Source: Massospora cicadina
Taxonomy: Eukaryota > Entomophthoromycota > Entomophthoromycetes > Entomophthorales > Entomophthoraceae
Direction of reading: 5' to 3'
Length of the DNA stretch: 64,000 bases
Assembly: GCA_022478985.1 (NCBI GenBank)
Contig: JAKSZP010005573.1
Span: 1 to 64,000, forward strand
Positions 20,561-32,129 of the stretch are shown here, piece after piece. The notes below the pieces were generated by a model. That model saw nothing but the letters and a program-made list of their open reading frames with translations. It was not told the origin of the DNA and ran no database searches. Position 1 is the stretch's first letter. Each line of letters opens with the position of its first letter. The translations under genes were made by a program, and so were the position numbers.

Positions 20561-21260
20561 ACAAAAGGTAGTAGGGCATTAGCCTACATAAAACGTTTAT
20601 ATTCTGTGGCTGGGATGTTATTGGGAAAGTATGCACTTTGATATACTCAAAATATTCACTTGTCATCAATGCTAAGTGGAGAAGCCATTCCACAAAAAAC
20701 ACACTTTATATCTGGTTAATCCTCGTTCCACTGGCATATATATCCATTGACATTGTGGGCCCTTGCTAATGGGCGCAAATCGCTCCAAGTACATCATGGT
20801 ATCAATAGATCATCTGACAAGGTTGGTAGAGGCATGGGCGATTAGAGATTTAAGAGATGTAACCGCTGCCAAGTACATAATGGAGTGTGTCATTCAATGG
20901 CATAGCTGCCCGCAGTTCATACTCACAGACATTGAATCTAACTTCTCCTCACATGTTTTCCCTGAGTTGAAAATTGATGGTGATTTACAGAGTGCTAACT
21001 ACTTCATATTACCCTGAATTTAATGAGACCTTTGAACGGGTCAACGAAACTTTAGTAAGTATTCTTAGAAAGCTTTTAGGAGATCGACCATCTGACGGAG
21101 CACCCTTCTCTACACTGTAGTTTTTGCATAAAACATTAGCTACCACTAGGAGACAGGAAAGAGTCCCTTCCAGCTGCTTTATGGGTGAAACCCAGATCTG
21201 CCCCTACTCTACTCTTATGTAGAGGATACTGGTGGAATGGACCCCCAATGCTATCATATG
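20560..21260 (+). pseudogene. Non-chromovirus gypsy integrase fragment
   Basis: Plus-strand pieces match the integrase of element 3: 'NRSKYIMVSIDHLTRLVEAW', 'CPQFILTDIESNF', 'YPEFNGTFERVNETLVSIL' and 'LRKLLGDRPSD'. Element 3 has 'YILVAIDHLSWWVKS', 'CPQFILTDNVTNF' and 'NGMVELVIETLVNML' at the same places. Before it, 20560-20740 could be the zinc-binding part. The frame is broken repeatedly. It is an older relative of element 3. Confidence 0.7.
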
Positions 21261-22370
21261 AATCTGAAGTCCACGCTTATTTAACTACAGACTAAAGAAT
21301 ACTTGACCAGCTTGTCCTGAAAAACTAGGGAGTATAATCTTGATCAACAATGAAGTAGTGGAACTCTGCAGTTATCAGTAGGAGAGCGTGTCTTTTTTCA
21401 CAATCAGCGTGGATTTGGGCGGCAGAATAATCTAGCTAGCATCTGAATCAGACCTTTGAGACAATAGAAAAAAACAAGCACTGATGCCTACACAATTAAG
21501 GAACCAACGAGTGGTCATTCTATCAACTGAGCGCATGCTAAGTTTCTTTGGACATATAAACGAGATTAGGAAAACTGAAAGGACATATATAACACATAAT
21601 GTGATTTATTAGCATACAGCGAAGAATGAATCAGCTACATAATGAGGGAGGTTTAATTCCTGAATATGGACAAGATCTCTCCATACTGGTTGACAGAGGA
21701 CGAGATGTAGTTGACACATTGGAGTAAATCCCATCTGGTTAAGAGGGGGAAATGTCAGAAAATTATTTAGATGGTTACTCCTGCTATACAAAAGACTAGG
21801 ATTTAATTACTAATGGTACTTGAGTGATCTTAAAGGAATCTTCAAGATCTGGTAACCTCAGGAAACAGTTCATATACAATTGTTATAATTTACTTACTGG
21901 TAACTACAAGCTGAGGATAATCAAAAAGAGGTTATATTATTAGGCTACAGATGGTTTTCAGCAGATCAAATGCTGAAGATTAGTATTGGGAAAAGTGGCG
22001 ATATGGTTAAAATTTCACCAAGAGTTACACTGAGTGAATTAGTGAGTGTAATTACCTGCTTGTTTGAGCTTCAGGTCAGTGGCCGCAGCGAGGAAGATAT
22101 TATCAGTGACAGAGAGTAGAAGGGAGTTCGTTTTTAGTTGGGAAGATGAAGTTTAACCATGCAGTAAGAAGTTGGTATCGGTGTAGACCCCTTGGTTTTG
22201 GAAGTTTGATACTGCATATATAGTAAAATTGTATTCACGGAAGAACTTTGCTTCTACTTTGTATATTTTATTATCTTTATTTTGAAAAATGGCGATCATT
22301 ACACTACCCTTACGTTGTATCAGTATGTTCAACCTTTGTGCAATAATATGACAGATCATATCTATTCCGC
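21260..22370. other. No recognisable gene
   Basis: No coding signal found on either strand; probably the degraded 3' part of the preceding gypsy fragment. Confidence 0.25.
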
Positions 22371-22377
22371 TGGTAAA

Positions 22378-22900
22378 TCAACACCTGCCTTGACTAACTA
22401 AATACCTTATTGAGAGCAATGGATTTCCATAAAAAGTTATAGAGAACAAAGTTTCGTTGTTAAGGCAATAAAATATGCAAAATAGCTTCAGGTCACCCAG
22501 AAGGCCGTCCATAGCTTGTTGGAAGATGGCTGGGGCATTAGATAGCCCTTGTGATATTTGCGTCATCTAAAATAGCTCATGTTGTTAATAAGTGCGTATT
22601 GGGCTCAATTCTTTGAGGCAGGCTTAATCTTCTAGTAAATGATGGTAAGATCCATTGCTAAGATACTGAGCTTTAGTTAGGAGGCGTGATGAGTTGTTTA
22701 TCCTTGGCAAAGGATAGCTGTCCTTTTTAGTTACCAAAATTAAGCTTGTGGTAATTTATGAAAACTTGTTAATTCGCATCTTTTTTACAAACAAGTAAGA
22801 GGGGCTATGCCATGGGCTTCAGGATGGTACCTGCAGTACCAATTTCAATACCTCCTTGAGCTCAATAGAAAATTAGGCTTCCTTAGTTTGCTTTATAATA
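22378..22900 (-). pseudogene. Gypsy reverse transcriptase fragment
   Basis: On the minus strand 'MTQISQGLSNAPAIFQQAMDG' (22498-22560) followed by 'LLGDLKLFCIFYCLNNE' matches the P-x-G-L-x-N-A-P-A-x-F-Q motif and the region before Y-x-D-D. Further upstream on that strand come 'LLLVCKKDAN' and 'INYHKLN', the earlier RT motifs. Heavily mutated; the catalytic Y-x-D-D is gone. It is opposite in strand to 20560-21260, so it is a separate insertion or an inverted piece. Confidence 0.65.
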
Positions 22901-23550
22901 AGGACGCACTCATATGGGGAGGAGTGACATAGAGCTTACTTTTATAATTAAGAGATCACTGACACTCAGGATGAGTTACCACATAGAGCAACATCTGCTG
23001 TACGCTGGTACAATTATCCACAAATTTTGCTTTAACGTGAGTAGGAGGAGTACTAGAACCTGCCAGAGAATCCCAAAAATGGACCACATAGCTGAAAAAT
23101 AGTATTAAGAACTCCTTATTTAATTTAATTTAAAAAATCAGATTATTTTATCACAATAAAATAAGAGAAAATATATCAAACAGATTGACAGAAACACCTG
23201 TTGGGAACTGCTGCCTTATAAACTCACTATATGGGAAATAGTGAAAAGGAATTAACGCTTATGTAATATCTTTACAAATGAACAATGGCATATTGAAACA
23301 CCATTTGCTAATGGAATTAATTTAGATTTGGCCTGACTGTCCAATCAAGTCTCATTCTTTACAAATACTTTTTGGCACGATTATACCTCATGAGCCAATG
23401 ACAATTTGCGCAAAAGCTGATAGGGCGCGCCTAAAGCCAAGGCAGGTAATAGTGATCCCATTCTAGTTTGAATGGGTTTGGCTCTACCAAACCAGTTGAG
23501 GCATCCTCAGCTAAAAAGCAGTAGGGGGGAATGGATGAGGGCTAAATTCA
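22900..23550. other. No recognisable gene
   Basis: AT-rich stretch with no coding signal. Confidence 0.25.
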
Positions 23551-23559
23551 AATCTGAAA

Positions 23560-23925
23560 TTGATTTCAACAATTTGATACTGTTCAATATTGACTAACTT
23601 GTATTAATGGGACTTGAACTAGATGGGGATACCTTCCAACAGGATGGGAGGCCGTGAACTTTCTGCTGATGATGCCTTTTGGCCACCATCTCCTCCTGAA
23701 AAACTCCCTTGATTTTTCCAACAAGTTTCTTGGTGGTAAGAAAAAGTAAAAGGAGCAATCTTCAGGGGGTAAGCTATCACTCACCTCTCATCAATAACAT
23801 GTGATAGTTCAACCTGATTGATAAGGGGTTGAGCAGGTTTTTTTGCCCCCTCATTGGTCCTGAAGGGATGTTACTCTCATTGTTGAAGCACAGGTGCTCC
23901 TCAGGTATTATAGGGAGCATCTTAT
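23560..23925 (-). repeat. LTR-start copy with the conserved coding block (degenerate)
   Basis: Read on the minus strand from about 23925: G-A-P-V-L, 'HPFRTNEGAKKPAQP', 'LSHVIDER', a stop in place of Trp, then 'VIAYPLKIAP'. This aligns with the LTR-edge peptide of element 1 and of 2406 and 38458. The LTR start itself is mutated. The 61-bp stretch downstream (23640-23720) also resembles 38660-38730 at the nucleotide level. Confidence 0.5.
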
Positions 23926-24026
23926 GTTTATAAGTTTTGTATGACCTCTTTCATCTTGCTAAAGTTGTATGTGGAGGTAAAGAACAGATTAGCATATTCC
24001 TCAGATAGCTCCTCATCTTTTATTTT

Positions 24027-24585
24027 TGTCATGATTTCAATATGACTGAACAATAATTGTGGGACAGCTCAGGCGGGTTGGGAAAAATCCGCCAAACATG
24101 ATGTCAGTTATGATTATTTGAGTGCGTCAAGGTGAGGCGATATTGAGATACAACAGGTTATTAATAGATTACCTCTAAATAAGGTGATAAGGCGAAAAGG
24201 TGATGTAGACATTTGACAAATATGAAGTAAATCGCCTACAATTAGGGTGATAGAGAATTAGAAAATAACAGGCCAAGATAAAGGAGAATCACTGGAATAG
24301 AATAGCCTAAGCTACGAGAGCAGTATCATCTGAAGCCGCTGTATATAAGCAAGATGGGCGATTGAGAGAGGTTAGGTTGTTATTAGTAGAGAGAGCAAAC
24401 AGCAAAAGATCACTGTATTTATTAAAATAAATAAAAGAGTCAATTAGGGCGATTGCTCCTATTTTTAGTATATTTTCATGTGTGTCTGAAGGACTGACGT
24501 CCCCACATAATCTGTCTGTTGCTCAGGGGTTTGAACTTTATTAACAACATGGCAGATCTTAGAAATACCATCCTATCTTATAACA
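24027..24585 (+). repeat. Element 3, 5' LTR
   Basis: 559 bp, TGTCATGATT to TATAACA. It has a TATA box (TATATAAG, 24342-24349) in the middle and AATAAA-type signals around 24424-24436. Both are also in the other LTR. Confidence 0.9.
24342..24349 (+). promoter_or_regulatory. TATA box of element 3 5' LTR
   Basis: TATATAAG, present in both LTRs at the same relative position (also 31879-31886), a plausible RNA polymerase II core promoter. Confidence 0.6.
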
Positions 24586-24586
24586 G

Positions 24587-24605
24587 TGGTGCTCACTACA
24601 GGGGG
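24587..24605 (+). promoter_or_regulatory. Element 3 primer binding site (tRNA type)
   Basis: TGGTGCTCACTACAGGGGG begins one base after the LTR. It opens with TGG, complementary to a tRNA CCA end. The same 19 bases occur at 40817-40835 beside another LTR. Which tRNA serves cannot be decided from this window. Confidence 0.75.
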
Positions 24606-24639
24606 CCCATTGATCAACCACCAAGCACTCCAAAACACC

Positions 24640-26110
24640 AGTTGCCAGCCATGCCTTACACAGCCTGTGTTGCTGCGGAATCTTCACGGAACACTGCACC
24701 AGCCAGGTATGAGGAACTCAAACTTACCTTAGATGCGGTGCTCAAAACCAAGATGAACTCCTTCAAGAACGAAATGCTGTCATGCACCAGCTTGATAGCA
24801 CGTTTAGCCAAATGAAAATCCTGGGACAACAAAACAAAGACTCTCCAACCAGTTGAATGATACTACCAAATGGCTGCAGTGCGCAGAGCAAATATTGACC
24901 AATACTTTTGGTCTTCTCACTGGGACAAAGATGACCATCAATAGGGGGCATCATATGAGGAAGAATATGACGCTGGTCAGAGCTACTACACCCAAGATGG
25001 TAGTACAGGATAAAATATGAGTCAGAACGCCACTTGCCTCAAGTAATGGCGGTACTGCCCATGGCAGAAGGTCACGCTACCCCTGAAGTGGCGGACATCC
25101 CAAATTCCGCTGGTCCAGCCTCTCATTAGGAAATTTCTTTCGGATCTTGACCCATTCATCAATATGGGCCAAAAACTGTGAATGGGATAAGGAGGTGAAC
25201 ATCGAGAAACTACCTCCATTTGATAAAAATGGGAATGTCCATGGTTTCTTCAAACGGTTTGAATTTGCAGTGGAAGGAGCCTCCAATTGATGGAAGGCAA
25301 ATCTTTTGATATCCGCCTTGGATGTCAGAAGTTCCAATTAAGTCACCTGTTACCTCCCAAGTAGCTCTGTCACCTAAAGGGATGTAAAAGATACTGTGCT
25401 TCAGCTGTTTGGGGGTACCTCAAAAATGTCACATCGGAAAGCAGAATTCTTAACAACTGGGTTCCGCCAAAATGAGACTCTCCTGGTGTTCTCTGATCAA
25501 TTCACAACAGAAGCCCACGTGCTAATTGGGGCAGGATACTTAATGAAAGCCGATGTGTTTATTGCCTTGACCTCCATGGTGAAGCCATACTGAGAGATTC
25601 ACAATGTCATTTCGCCACTTCTGGATGATGATGTCCCTTTACTCAAGATTGAACAGTTTTTGCATCGCATATCCCCTAACTTCTCGCTGCCAAATATGGA
25701 ATGGAAGACTACTGCTGCTACTGCGCCCTTGTATTCAGAATACTCTTGTCTGACTCCAGCTCCGTTTAGTAATCCTCAGCCTTACTATAAATCTGCGACT
25801 CATCTTTGGCCAAATTATACTCAACACTTTGATCAGAATCAATGGGATGTTCACAAAAACTGTAAGCAACCCAGCTACCAACCAGGACCTAGCTATGCCA
25901 AATGTCAACAATCATCTTACTGACCTGAGCCTGGGTTACGCTGAATGACCCCAAAATTTCCAATCCGAACCCTTTTATGACAATCAAAGACGTGGCTCTT
26001 ATGAGATTAACTTCTATGAATGCGGCCGCCAAGGTCATTTGCCTAAATTCTTCCATAACCGCCATGTGAACTATGTACACCAAGATCAATACTATCAGGA
26101 TAAAAATGGA
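24640..26110 (+). pseudogene. Element 3 gag
   Basis: In three frames: 'ARYEELKLTLDAVLKTKMNS' (24700-24760) near the N-terminus, then capsid sequence ('PPFDKNGNVHGFFKRFEFAV' at 25213-25272, the P-x-F-x-G and F-x-x-F pattern), 'FRQNETLLVFSDQFTTEA' and a Tyr/Pro/Gln-rich part (25700-25920). A zinc knuckle remnant at 26009-26054 reads F-Y-E-C-G-R-Q-G-H-L-P-K-F-F: two of the three Cys of C-x2-C-x4-H-x4-C are Phe. Gag packages the RNA in virus-like particles. Confidence 0.75.
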
Positions 26111-26518
26111 GCAGAGTAGAGATTGGAACCTCTACCTCTGCGATACTAACCCAAAATGTCCCTGAATCAACAGTAGTATATCCTGTGGAAGCCCCTCAGT
26201 ACGATGACAGAAATTTATACCAGCAGCCAGTTGGAGGAGTGAACATAGTGACACGAACTCAAGCCAAGGCAGCGGTGGAAAAAGGATCCCCAGAACAACT
26301 GAAGCTGTATTCCTGTCAAATGCTTGATCAAGCTTCCTTGACAAGCTTGATTTTTCCAAAGATGTGCCAACTCTGAAAGGAGTAAACGTCGCCCTTCTGG
26401 TAGACGCTATTGTTAAAGAATATCCCCAAGTTGGTGAGGGGATAATAAGTTTCTTGAAAAAAGAGATTCTGAAAATTTCTACGTATTAGACAGTCAATAT
26501 TCTTCTTATTCTGAGTGT

Positions 26519-26726
26519 ATGTACTGTGATATTTTTGTAATGAAAAATAGAGTTCGCGCTATAATAGATACTGGTGCTCCAGTCAACATAGTTTCCACTA
26601 AATTGATGGTAAAATTGACGTTAAAACCTGATGTGGATCATCAAATGGTGTATGGAACTGCTGGAGAAGAAAGCACCATCTCTGAGAGGGCTTACAGTGC
26701 GCTACTATGGGAAACCAGCTTAATTG
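26519..26726 (+). pseudogene. Element 3 aspartic protease, N-terminal part
   Basis: 'NRVRAIIDTGAPVNIVSTKL' holds an intact D-T-G active site, followed by 'KLTLKPDVDHQMVYGTAGEE'. The protease is cut by the solo LTR at 26727 and continues after it. Confidence 0.8.
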
Positions 26727-27381
26727 TGCTCGCTGGTGCTTTTGCCAGCTGGTTTCCACAAATAATTTTAATAAAATAAAAGTTTTAAAATAAAAAGCGC
26801 TAGTGAAAATTGGATTTTATGATTTTTAATAAGCGTGCAAAAAAGGGAAAAACAATGATCCTTGACCTTTGACTATCTAATATCTAAATTATTTTGAGGG
26901 TCGAGGGGGAATTTGGGAATATGTTCAGAGTAGCCTATGCAAGTCCAAATTAGGTAATATGCAGGAATAATGTATCATAACTTGGGAACTCGCTTCAGGG
27001 CAGTGGGTCAAAGGGAGAGGAATTCTGATTGGCCCAAACGTACCTGTGAGGTAACGTTTTTATAACGTTGAGCCAATCACCACCTGAGAAATTTCTTGCA
27101 ACTTAGGGGACCCCCACCAAGCCTATAAAAAAGGGGGGGTCCCATGCAGGTGCGTTGAAGGACATCATTGGGTTCAGGGGTGTGCCTTCTGATGGTAACC
27201 TCAAAATCTGTGGTGAGGTCAAAGTAATCTAACTAGCCAATTTTACTAGTGCCCATACAGGTTCCAACCTGGTGTTTCCCTGATTAATGGGCTTCCACTG
27301 AGAATTGGCCAGGAACTTTTGGCCAATTTCTTCGACTTTCTTGTGATTATTTTTATAAGAAAACTCTTAACGACATCAGAA
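26727..27381 (-). mobile_element. Solo LTR inside element 3 protease
   Basis: Flanked on both sides by aattg (26722-26726 and 27382-27386). It begins TGCTCGCTGGTGC on the plus strand and is the reverse complement of the family at 393-1068. It separates the two halves of the protease. On the plus strand the outer end reads CATCAGAA, not CA, so one end may be mutated or the LTR slightly truncated. At its left edge a 10-bp inverted repeat (GGAAACCAGC / GCTGGTTTCC, 26710-26757) straddles the junction. Confidence 0.7.
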
Positions 27382-27399
27382 AATTGCAAATGGCCAACA

Positions 27400-28130
27400 T
27401 TTAACTTTTTTGGTGGAACTCAACCTACAGCATTCTTATTTTTAGGCTGCAAAGGTAAATGTCTGACAGCTACCTCTGCGCTTAGGGTCCATTGTCATTA
27501 TAGCCCCAGCAATTGTGTTGCCAAATGAAAACTATGACCTGTTAATTGGAACCAATTTCCTACGCCATTTTGGGATATCAATAATACGATTGAGGAGACC
27601 CTCGCCATTCTGGGTCAGAGAATCCCAATTTAATTCACCACTAGCGGAGTAACAAAGGATCCAGTGTATATGAGCCATATCAACCTTGCCTATAGTGACA
27701 GGGTGATGCCAATTCACTATCACTGACTAAAGTGAAAGACTTGGCCCCTTACCCAGCAGATATATGAATATCAAGGGATACCTCTTCGAGCTGCAGGGCA
27801 CATATCTATTCATTTTGGACATCAAGTCTTAGTGAACACCGAGTTAGAGGTGGAAGTGCCTATTGGGCTATATGGGGAAGTCATTAGTCTCTATTATCAA
27901 ACGCAGTTTGAGCCACATGTGGCTCCAGGGATTATACTTCTGGGATATGGAGATATTAAGTTTTTGTTAGCAAACCTACAGAGTGAACTAAAGAAAAATC
28001 TGTCAACACCAAATTGTAGCATATTTACATTTGATTCCTTAGACGAGGTCCTTCATGTTCATTATTTTGGGTCGTTGGACAAATTTGGTCTACTAGTTGA
28101 GGCACTGACCAGCGTACTAATGGTGGTACT
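27400..28130 (+). pseudogene. Element 3 protease end and linker to RT
   Basis: After the solo LTR the plus strand reads 'IIAPAIVLPNENYDLLIGTN' then F-L-R-H-F-G, the closing I-G-x-x-F-L motif of a gypsy protease (27500-27575). 27832-28134 is open for 100 codons and lies in the linker before RT; no domain is recognised in it. Confidence 0.65.
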
Positions 28131-28199
28131 ATAGAGTAATTTAATAGGACTATTGGAAGAGCAAAAAGACCAAGCAATAACTTTATTTCAGAAGTACAA

Positions 28200-29170
28200 G
28201 GGGATTTTCGCTGTTGATGATCACGACTTAGGATGTGCTCAGGGGGCCCATTGAGTAGACACAGGAGATCATCCCCCTATAAGGTCTTGGCCAATCTACC
28301 AATCAAGGGCAGTGGAAGACGTTGTCACTAACAAAATTGAAAATTTGTTAGAGAAAAGTATGCTCAAACTGTCCAAAAAGCCCGTGGGCTTCTCCTGTTC
28401 TGATTGTAAAAAAGAAGTATGGCACCAACCGCATAGTAATAGACTATCAGAAGCTCAAAAATATTACAAAAAAGGGTTGTACCCTTTGCCAAGGATCGAT
28501 GATGCTTTAGATCAGTTATGGGGAGCCCATTATTTTTCAGCGATGGACTTGATATCAGGTTACTAGTAAAATGAGTTACCCGCGGTGGAAAAGGAAAAAT
28601 GTGCTGTAATAACCTCAAAAGGCCTTTTCAACTGACATGGATGCCTCAAGGGCTGTGCAACGCCCCAGCTGCTTTTCAGTGAGCCATGGATACTATTCTT
28701 GGTGACCTGAAACAGTCATGTGTCCTTGTATATCTCAATGATATTAACGTTTTCTCTCAAACTTTTTTGGAGCATCTGAATCATTTAGAAGCAGTATTCC
28801 GCTAGCTGGCTGAGGTGAATATTAAAATTAAGCCTCAAAAATGTCTCTTCTTCAAAGATCAGCTGGAATACTTAGGGTTTGTGGTAGACTCTAAAGGGCT
28901 GAAACTACATTTAGCTAAGATGGAGGCCATATGCAAAATGACTACACCTAATAGTAAACGTGAAATTAAGGTATTTTGAGAATGGTTGATCAACACTGGT
29001 GCTTTACCCTATTATTATCTGTATTGGGGGGGCCACTACTCGAGTTGTTAACAAAGGAAATTGTGTTTGAATGGACAGAACGTCATCAATATGCTTTTGA
29101 TACACTTTTTATGCCGTTGACCAGCACACAAGTTTTATGCTATCTGAACTTTGATCAGGTTTTTTGTTCA
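28200..29170 (+). pseudogene. Element 3 reverse transcriptase
   Basis: RT motifs in several frames: 'LYPLPRIDDALDQLWGAHYF' and 'SAMDLISGY' (first catalytic Asp, 28546), 'MPQGLCNAPAAFQ' (28640-28678), 'LVYLNDINVFSQT' where the Y-L-D-D Asp is Asn (28724-28760), 'IKIKPQKCLFFKDQLEYLGFVV' in pieces (28825-28880). Many stops. The D-to-N change alone would inactivate it. Confidence 0.85.
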
Positions 29171-29179
29171 GATGGATGC

Positions 29180-29899
29180 TGTAATGATTAATGATCATAC
29201 ACAAAGTGCATATGGTTGGGAATTATGGGATTTGTGTATGTCAATAGTTGCAATTCCGTTAATCTGAGTAGGATTTTCCTATTTGGGTCAATAGCGGAAT
29301 AATTTTAAATAAATCATTTTTGGGGTTGTCATTCTGCGGTTCCCCCATTTCACCGCCGAGTTGCCTGGATGCCACCAATTTTGGAAGCTTTTGCGCCCCT
29401 TATCACACACAATTCCTTTAGCCTTTTTGGAAGTATTTCAAAGTGAGGTCAGCCCTGATGGCCCTCACTTTGGAATTCTATATTAACTTTGAGTCCACAT
29501 CTATTAAATGCTGCTTTCTGATTAACCTTTTTTATTTAAATTACTAAAATTGAAATAAAGTTTTGGGAAGCAGATGGCGGTGCATCAGGAAAGGGGTGGA
29601 TGCGCTGGGCACCTTTTGGAGAGGTCTTGCCCTTGCTAGAGGGGAAGCCAGAGTGGCCCGAGGTGACAGAGCCAGTTGGCCGCACCTCAGCCCATTGACC
29701 CCATGTGTGTATGGAGGTCTTGGGAGGCACCTCTGCCTGGAGGTCTGAGGCAACAGAAGCCATTGCACCGCACCTTGGCACAGTGTGCCCGGCAAGGTTA
29801 TCCATTTGGACAGGACCAATTGGAGTTGGTACAGCCACATATGGGGGCGAGTGGTGTAGGGCTGGTGGCGGGCTGGGCTTTGGGAGCCCCGTCATGACA
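29180..29899 (-). mobile_element. Solo LTR inside element 3 RNase H, 720 bp
   Basis: Bounded by a perfect 5-bp duplication gatgc (29175-29179 and 29900-29904). It starts TG and ends CA. Removing it rejoins the RNase H frame at its D-A-S active-site motif. On the minus strand it starts TGTCATGACGGGG, like the other LTRs here, which suggests that orientation. The half at 29560-29890 is GC-rich, the other AT-rich. Open frames in the GC-rich half have no likeness to known proteins. Confidence 0.85.
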
Positions 29900-30300
29900 G
29901 ATGCATCCCTTTCTGCTGTTGGGGCAGTACCTTCTCAGAAGGATGACGAGGGAGAGGAACATCCTGTAGCATTCTGTAGTCAAAGTCTGAAAAGCCATGA
30001 GCGTAATTATACTGTGGCTAAGTGGGAGTGCTTAGCAGTGATCTACATGCATAAGTAATTCAGAGTCTACTTTCATGGGGTAAAGTTTAAAGTTTATAAC
30101 AGATCACACGTCATTACGCTGGTTGCAGAACCTCAAAGAACTTGAAGGCTGTTTGGCTCGATGGGCTCTTAAGCTGCAGGTTTATGACTTTGAGACCCTT
30201 CATCAGCCAAAATTAAAGCATCAGAATGCTTACTGTTTATCTCAATTACCAGCTGTTGCTATGACAGCAGACCTCAGCGACATGATGTACAATAAGATGC
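29900..30300 (+). pseudogene. Element 3 RNase H
   Basis: 'TDASLSAVGAVPSQKDDEGE', then 'HPVAFCSQSLKSHERNYTVA' and 'KWECLAVIYMHK' in one frame (29898-30058), then after a shift 'RSHVITLVAEP'-like sequence and 'ARWALKLQVYDFETLHQPKL' (30155-30215). This is a nearly complete gypsy RNase H, cut by the solo LTR just at its first motif. Confidence 0.85.
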
Positions 30301-30429
30301 TCAGCAGAAAATATGATGATGAACCACCCCAAGTGATCAAAGCGTTAAACAAGATGCAAATGGATACCTTCCAATGGAATGGGGAACTGTACAAGCGGAT
30401 TGGTGATTCTACAGTGAATTTTTCGCGAC

Positions 30430-31560
30430 CCTCTCACAACCAGAAATCATCATGAGCACCCAAATGGCAGTCATATATGGCGGGGTGCATAAAACAATGG
30501 AGTTGTTGTGCCCTCACTACTAAATGGAAAGCATGAGCTTCATTGTGCTCGAAACTATTTCCTGTTGCCATCAGTGCCAAGTGAAGAAGCCATTCCGCCA
30601 TAAGACTTCATACTGTGTAGTGAAACCTCATTTTTCTTGGCACACGGTTTCCCTTGATGTCATTGGTTCCTTGCCAACAGGAGCCAACTGGTGATAGTAC
30701 ATTCTTGTGGCTATTGACCACTTAAGCTGGTGGGTCAAATCAAGGGTGATACAAGATTTGGGGGCGGTTACAGTGGCCTAGTTCAAGATGGAATGCATTA
30801 TTCAGTGACACAGCTGCCCTCAGTTTATTCTCACTGATAATGTAACCAACTTTTTTTAGTACTAGATGGTCCCAACCCAAGGGGGGGATTCATCGATGTA
30901 TAATGTAACCAACTTCACCTCGCACATCCTCCCCAAACTGAACAAGCTTATGGGAATCCGCGGGGTTCTGATGACCCCATACCACCCCAAATCCAATGGA
31001 ATGGTTGAACTGGTAATTGAGACTTTGGTGAACATGCTAAAAAAATTAGTAACGGATTGACCTTCTAACTGGAGCTCTATCCTTTCCAATGCCATGTTCA
31101 ACTACAACATTAGTTACCTTTCCGCCATGGGTAAGAGTCCCTTCCAACTACTATAAAGCTAACACCCAGCTCTTCCAGCGTTACTTTATTTATGTGTAGA
31201 GGACACTTCAGAATGGAACCCCACCACTATTTGACTAACCTTGAAAACACTCTGATCAAATTGCAAACCAAAGCATATTCCTTCAGCTTAGCCAAGAAGA
31301 TCAGGAATTAGGCCACCAATCAGGTACATCACAGCAGGTTGGTGCAGTTCAAGGAATGCGATATGGTTTCTTCCATAACAAAATGGGTTTGGGTGGAAAC
31401 TCAAGCTGGCCAGTATTTGGATTAGTCCATATGAAGTTATAAAGAAAACTGGGGTCGACGTTTATACCATCAAGGACCTCACAAGTGGTCAGATCATTAA
31501 ACAAGTGCATGCAAAGTTCCTCTGACCATACAAACAATAGGAGCCTTATCATCCAGTCAA
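30430..31560 (+). pseudogene. Element 3 integrase
   Basis: H-H-C-C zinc module around 30480-30600 ('CCHQCQVKKPF'). Core: 'SWHTVSLDVIGSLPTGANW' (first Asp), 'YILVAIDHLSWWVKS', 'CPQFILTDNVTNF' (second Asp, 30834) and 'PYHPKSNGMVELVIETLVNM' (Glu, 31010). The C-terminal end has 'VHAKFL' near 31508. No chromodomain follows. A 47-bp insertion with 16-bp repeats lies at 30853-30899. Confidence 0.85.
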
Positions 31561-31571
31561 TGAGGGGGTAA
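31561..31571 (+). promoter_or_regulatory. Element 3 polypurine tract
   Basis: Purine-rich tgagggggtaa directly before the 3' LTR. Confidence 0.6.
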
Positions 31572-32124
31572 TGTCACAATTCCAATATGGCTGGACAATA
31601 ATTGTGGGACAGCTAGGGTGGATTGGGAAGAATCCGCTGAACATGATATCAGTTACAATTATTTGAGTGCCTTGAGATGAAGTAATATTAAGATATAACA
31701 GGTTATATTAGATCACTTCAAAATAAGGTGATAAGGTGATGTCGACATTTGACAAGTATGAAGTAAATCGCCTACAATTAGGGTGATAGAGAATTAGAAA
31801 ATAACAAGCCAAAAATAAGGAGAATCGGCCAGAATAGAATAGCCCAAGCTATGAGAGCAGTATTGTGTGAAGCCACTGTATATAAGCAAGATGGGCGATT
31901 GAGAGAGGTTAGGTTGTTATTAGTAGAGAGAGCGTAACAGCAAAAGATCACTGTATGTATTAAAATAAATAAAAGAGTCAATTGGGGCGATTGCTCCTTT
32001 TTTAGTATATTTTTAGATGTGTCTGAAGGACTAACGATCCCTACATCATCTGTCTGTTGCTCAGTGGGTTTGACCTGTACAAACAACATGGGCGAACTTA
32101 ACAATAACATTAGATTTTATAACA
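31572..32124 (+). repeat. Element 3, 3' LTR
   Basis: 553 bp partner of 24027-24585, TGTCACAATT to TATAACA, with TATATAAG at 31879-31886. A SINE inserted exactly at its outer edge. Confidence 0.9.
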
Positions 32125-32129
32125 ATTTT

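Larger units (their letters stand above)
24027..32124 (+). mobile_element. Element 3: Ty3/gypsy (non-chromovirus), 8.1 kb with nested insertions
   Basis: LTRs at 24027-24585 and 31572-32124 enclose gag, protease, RT, RNase H and integrase on the plus strand. The five bases before the 5' LTR (24022-24026) and after the 3' LTR (32125-32129) are both atttt, a perfect target duplication. A tRNA-type primer site follows the 5' LTR and a purine tract precedes the 3' LTR. No chromodomain was found after integrase. Two solo LTRs (26727-27381, 29180-29899) and a short insertion (30853-30899) lie inside, so the original element was about 6.7 kb. Confidence 0.92.

Noticed and set aside
29536..29895. 119-codon minus-strand frame as an element 3 gene
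   Set aside because: It lies wholly in the solo LTR defined by the gatgc duplication and interrupts RNase H.
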